Both the position numbers and the translations under genes were made by a program. A stretch of DNA of 64,000 nucleotides, from assembly GCF_000172415.1 (NCBI RefSeq), contig NZ_ABLD01000026.1:32861-96860 (forward strand), given 5' to 3'. The stretch's first letter is position 1. Each line of letters starts with the position of its first letter. Below the pieces are notes generated by a model that was not told where the DNA came from, searched no databases, and saw nothing but the letters and a program-made list of their open reading frames with translations. Below are positions 60,999 through 64,000 of this stretch, in pieces. Source of the stretch: Paraburkholderia graminis C4D1M (GTDB lineage Bacteria; Pseudomonadota; Gammaproteobacteria; Burkholderiales; Burkholderiaceae).

Positions 60999-62477
60999 TT
61001 AAGCCGCCTCGTCATCGCTCACGCTCGAAAGCGGCGTGGCCACATGCTCGAGAGACTTGCGCTCCGCATCCACGCCCCAGATCGCCGCGATCACGGCGGC
61101 CGCGAGCATCAGCGCGGAACCGACCAGGTAACCCGAGAACACCTCGCTGCGCTGATGCGTGTCGATCAGCCGTCCGAAGAAAGCCGGGCCGGCGATCCCG
61201 CCGAGCGCCGTGCCGAACGCGTAAAACACGGCGATGGCGAGCGCGCGGATCTCCAGCGGAAACGATTCGCTCACGGTGAGATAAGCCGAACTCGCCGCAG
61301 CCGACGCGAAGAAGAAAATCACCATCCACGAGGCGGTCTGCGTGACGACCGTCAGCACATGCTGCTGGAACAGGTAGCCGCTTACCGTCAGCAAAATCGC
61401 CGAAATGCCGTAGGTCGACGCAATCATCTTGCGCCGCCCGATCACGTCGAACAGCCGGCCGAGCATCAGCGGCCCGAGAAAATTGCCGAGCGCGAAGGGC
61501 AGCAGATACCAGCCGATATGGTCGCCCGGCACGCCGTAGAAGTCCGTCAGCACCAGCGCGTAGGTGAAAAAAATGGCGTTGTAGAAGAACGCCTGCGCGG
61601 TCATCAGCGAAAGGCCGACCAGCGCGCGCCGTCGGTGCAGATTGAAAAGCGTGTGGAACACCTCGCGCAGCGGCGTGTGGCCGCGCGCACGCAGACGCAG
61701 GCGCGTGAGGCCGTCGGCGGCCAGCGCGTGACCTTCGCTGCGAAAACGCGTTTCGATTCCTTCGACGATCGCGCGCGCATCGCGCTCGTGCCCGTGCGTG
61801 AGCAGCCAGCGCGGGCTTTCGGGCACCCAGATGCGCATGGGCAAGATGGTTAATGCAAGCACGGCGCCGATCAGAAAGCACGCGCGCCAGCCCCAGTCGC
61901 CCGGCAGCAGATTCGGATCGAGCAGGATCAGCGAACCGGCGGCGCCGAGACCCGCGCCGACCCAGAACGTGCCGTTGATGGCGAGATCGATCCAGCCGCG
62001 CACGCGAGGCGGCGTGAACTCCTGAATCGTCGAATTGATCGCGGTGTATTCGCCGCCGATGCCCGCGCCCGTCAGAAAGCGGAACAGCAGGAAACTGGCG
62101 AGATTCCACGACACGGCGGTCGCCGCAGTCGCCGTCAGATAGACCGCGAGCGTGATGAAGAAGAGCTTGCGCCGGCCCAGCCGGTCCGTGAGCCAGCCGA
62201 AGCCGAGTGCGCCGAGCACCGCGCCGGCAATGTAGGCGCTGCCGGCAAGCCCCACGTCCGCGTTGGTGAAATGCAGCGACGGGCTCGACTTCAGCGCGCT
62301 CGCGACCGCTCCGGCGAGCGTCACTTCGAGTCCGTCGAGAAGCCACGTCACGCCCAGCGCGACGACGATCAACGTGTGAAAGCGCCCCCACGGCAGGCGG
62401 TCGAGCCGGGACGGCAAATCCGTTTCGATGATCCCGGCGGTTTTTCGCTGGACGTCGGCGGCAGGCGGCGCGCTCAT
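60999..62477 (-). CDS. MFS transporter (sugar/organic-acid type)
   Basis: A 492-residue carrier with 12 predicted membrane segments. TM1 has TWLLDGLEVTLAG. Motif A is GWLTDRLGRRKLF, with a second copy RLFDVIGRRKM. TM4 has TGAGIGGEYTAINS and the middle loop begins PESPRWLL. This places it near sugar porters and SV2-like carriers. The ATG at 62477 has TCAGGAGACC upstream on the minus strand. No catabolic genes adjoin it, so the substrate is open. Confidence 0.87.
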   Translation of the reverse strand: MSAPPAADVQRKTAGIIETDLPSRLDRLPWGRFHTLIVVALGVTWLLDGLEVTLAGAVASALKSSPSLHFTNADVGLAGSAYIAGAVLGALGFGWLTDRLGRRKLFFITLAVYLTATAATAVSWNLASFLLFRFLTGAGIGGEYTAINSTIQEFTPPRVRGWIDLAINGTFWVGAGLGAAGSLILLDPNLLPGDWGWRACFLIGAVLALTILPMRIWVPESPRWLLTHGHERDARAIVEGIETRFRSEGHALAADGLTRLRLRARGHTPLREVFHTLFNLHRRRALVGLSLMTAQAFFYNAIFFTYALVLTDFYGVPGDHIGWYLLPFALGNFLGPLMLGRLFDVIGRRKMIASTYGISAILLTVSGYLFQQHVLTVVTQTASWMVIFFFASAAASSAYLTVSESFPLEIRALAIAVFYAFGTALGGIAGPAFFGRLIDTHQRSEVFSGYLVGSALMLAAAVIAAIWGVDAERKSLEHVATPLSSVSDDEAA

Positions 62478-62662
62478 TGCTAGTGGTCTCCTGAATCGTT
62501 GAAATGCGGCGGCTCGAACTGGCCTATGCAGCAACTTCTATTCCGCGGCTTCGGCGCCCTGTTGCGCGCCTTCGCGCTTTTGGCAAGTTGATGCTGATCC
62601 GGCTTTCGTGATACAAAGCCGCTCCTACCTGTGCGCGCCAGCCGTGAGCGGCCATTCCTGCC

Positions 62663-63913
62663 ATGAACTATTGCGCGATTGACTTCGGTACTTCCAACTC
62701 CGCCGTAGCCGTTCCTGACGGCGCGGCGCTCAGGCTCGCAGCCGTCGAAGGCGCCTATACGACGCTGCCTACGTCGGTGTTCTTCAATACCGACGAAGAC
62801 ACCCGCGAGTTCGGACGCGCGGCGCTCGCGGCGTACATCGACGGTTTCGACGGCCGGCTGATGCGCTCGATGAAAAGCATCCTCGGCTCGCCGCTTGCCG
62901 ACCATTCAACCGATCTCGGCGACGGCACGGCAATCAAGTACACCGATATCATCGCGATCTTCCTCGACCATCTGAAGCGCTCGGCGGAGAAAGCCACGGG
63001 CGCGCCGATCGAGCGCGCGGTGCTGGGCCGCCCGGTATTCTTCGTCGACGACGATCCGCGCGCCGATCAGATGGCGCAAAAGCAGCTCGAAGCGGCGGCA
63101 CGCGCGGTGGGCCTGCGGGACATTCACTTCCAGTATGAGCCGATCGCGGCCGCATTCGACTACGAATCGCGCCTCACGCAGGAAGGGCTCGTGCTGGTGG
63201 CCGACATCGGCGGCGGTACGTCGGACTTTTCACTGGTGCGCGTCGGACCCGAGCGGATGAACCGCGTCGAGCGCAAGGACGACGTGCTGGCCCATCACGG
63301 CGTGCACGTCGCGGGCACGGACTTTGACCGCCGCGTCGAACTGGCGACGATTCTTCGCGAGCTCGGCTATCAGTCGCTCGATCCCGAAGGCCGCGAACTT
63401 CCGAACCGCGTCTATTTCGATCTGGCGACGTGGCACCTGATCAATACCGTTTATGCACCGAAGCGCGTCAGCGAACTGGCGCTCATGCGGCACCTGTTCA
63501 CGGAAGTTAAACACCATGATCGGCTGATGCGCGTGGTCGAGCGGCGCCTTGGTCACGCGCTGGCCGCGCATGCGGAAGAGGCGAAAATCGGCGTCGCCGC
63601 GGGCGGCGAGACGGTGATCGACCTCGACGAAGTCGAAGACGATCTGCGCCTTGCATTCGACGAGGCGCAACTCATCGAAGCGGGAGAGGACGAAACGCGC
63701 CGCATCGTGGCGGCGGCGCGCGACACCGTGCAGACCGCCGGCGTGTCAATTCGCGACGTGAGCGCGATTTACTTCACGGGCGGCTCGACCGGCCTCGCGT
63801 TTCTATCCGGCGCGTTGGCGGCGGCATTCCCCGATGCGGAAGCGGTATTCGGCGACCGTCTCGCGAGTGTCGCAACGGGACTCGGCATTCACGCGCGGCG
63901 CGTGTTCGCGTAA
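62663..63913 (+). CDS. YegD-like Hsp70 family chaperone
   Basis: A 416-residue protein with the Hsp70/actin ATPase domain. It has CAIDFGTSNSAVAVP (phosphate 1), VADIGGGTSDFSLVRVG (phosphate 2) and YFTGGSTGLAFLSGAL (adenosine). It lacks the Hsp70 substrate-binding domain, so it is a YegD type. ATP binding is probable but the client is unknown. Confidence 0.9.
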   Translation: MNYCAIDFGTSNSAVAVPDGAALRLAAVEGAYTTLPTSVFFNTDEDTREFGRAALAAYIDGFDGRLMRSMKSILGSPLADHSTDLGDGTAIKYTDIIAIFLDHLKRSAEKATGAPIERAVLGRPVFFVDDDPRADQMAQKQLEAAARAVGLRDIHFQYEPIAAAFDYESRLTQEGLVLVADIGGGTSDFSLVRVGPERMNRVERKDDVLAHHGVHVAGTDFDRRVELATILRELGYQSLDPEGRELPNRVYFDLATWHLINTVYAPKRVSELALMRHLFTEVKHHDRLMRVVERRLGHALAAHAEEAKIGVAAGGETVIDLDEVEDDLRLAFDEAQLIEAGEDETRRIVAAARDTVQTAGVSIRDVSAIYFTGGSTGLAFLSGALAAAFPDAEAVFGDRLASVATGLGIHARRVFA

Positions 63914-64000
63914 CTGCGAACCGCCGCTTTTATATTGCGAAGATAATCGCCGCGCGCGAACTCGGCGAATTGCCGGGCGCAATAAAAAACCCCGCCGAGG
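63914..64000. other. Window end, partial terminator
   Basis: The last bases contain AATAAAAAACCCCGCCGAGG, which looks like the A-run and one arm of a terminator for a minus-strand gene beyond the window. The other arm is outside. Confidence 0.4.

Overview
The window is about 64 kb of GC-rich, densely coded DNA from a betaproteobacterial chromosome, almost certainly Burkholderia sensu lato (Paraburkholderia is my best guess). The basis is gene content and order: gltBD, mlaFEDACB followed by ibaG-murA-hisGDCB-HAFIE-HIT-tatABC, petABC-sspAB, and a short HisG. There is no phage, plasmid or complete insertion sequence. The only transposase-like gene is a RAYT relative that has lost its catalytic residues.

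Layout. 0-9 kb: ompW, the RAYT-like gene and the glutamate synthase pair gltBD. 8.7-12.6 kb: an MFS-dadA pair and a Tat-exported phosphatase-like lipoprotein. 12.6-19.5 kb is the least conventional part. It holds a 13-bp minisatellite, an EnvZ/OmpR-type kinase-regulator pair, a run of small exported or unknown proteins, a frameshifted FlgH-like gene, a second OmpR-type regulator without a kinase, and two more exported proteins. 19.7-22.3 kb: an SDR-like protein translationally coupled to an SbmA/ABCD-type ABC exporter. 22.6-26.5 kb: a TPP-riboswitch-controlled thiOSGE operon with a possible leader ORF. 26.5-30.9 kb: the complete Mla phospholipid-transport operon, including mlaA. 31.2-45.6 kb: an ABC-2 exporter pair, ibaG, murA, the histidine genes (with a marC-family gene inside), a HIT hydrolase and the Tat translocase. 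45.7-52.1 kb: a DegQ/DegS-type protease, a Nif3-family protein, the cytochrome bc1 complex, sspAB and tRNA-Thr(TGU). 52.3-64 kb: two methyltransferases, a 7-bp minisatellite, an HI0933-type flavoprotein, small conserved proteins, a divergent TetR-MFS pair with a very clear operator, a nitroreductase, another MFS carrier and a YegD-like Hsp70.

How the genes work together. Nitrogen assimilation (gltBD), thiamine thiazole synthesis and coupling (thiOSGE), histidine synthesis, peptidoglycan precursor synthesis (murA), outer-membrane lipid asymmetry (mla), Tat export and respiration (petABC) are core functions. The Tat system fits the Rieske protein, whose N-terminus carries a twin-arginine signal, and the Tat-type lipoprotein at 11.7 kb.

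The most notable observations are three enzyme-family members missing a catalytic residue (RAYT, tyrosine-phosphatase-like, SDR), a compensated double frameshift in the DegQ-like protease, a TetR operator lying inside both overlapping divergent promoters, a possible leader ORF between the TPP riboswitch and thiO, and two 15-copy minisatellites, each between convergent genes. Everything was read from sequence by eye. No database search was run.
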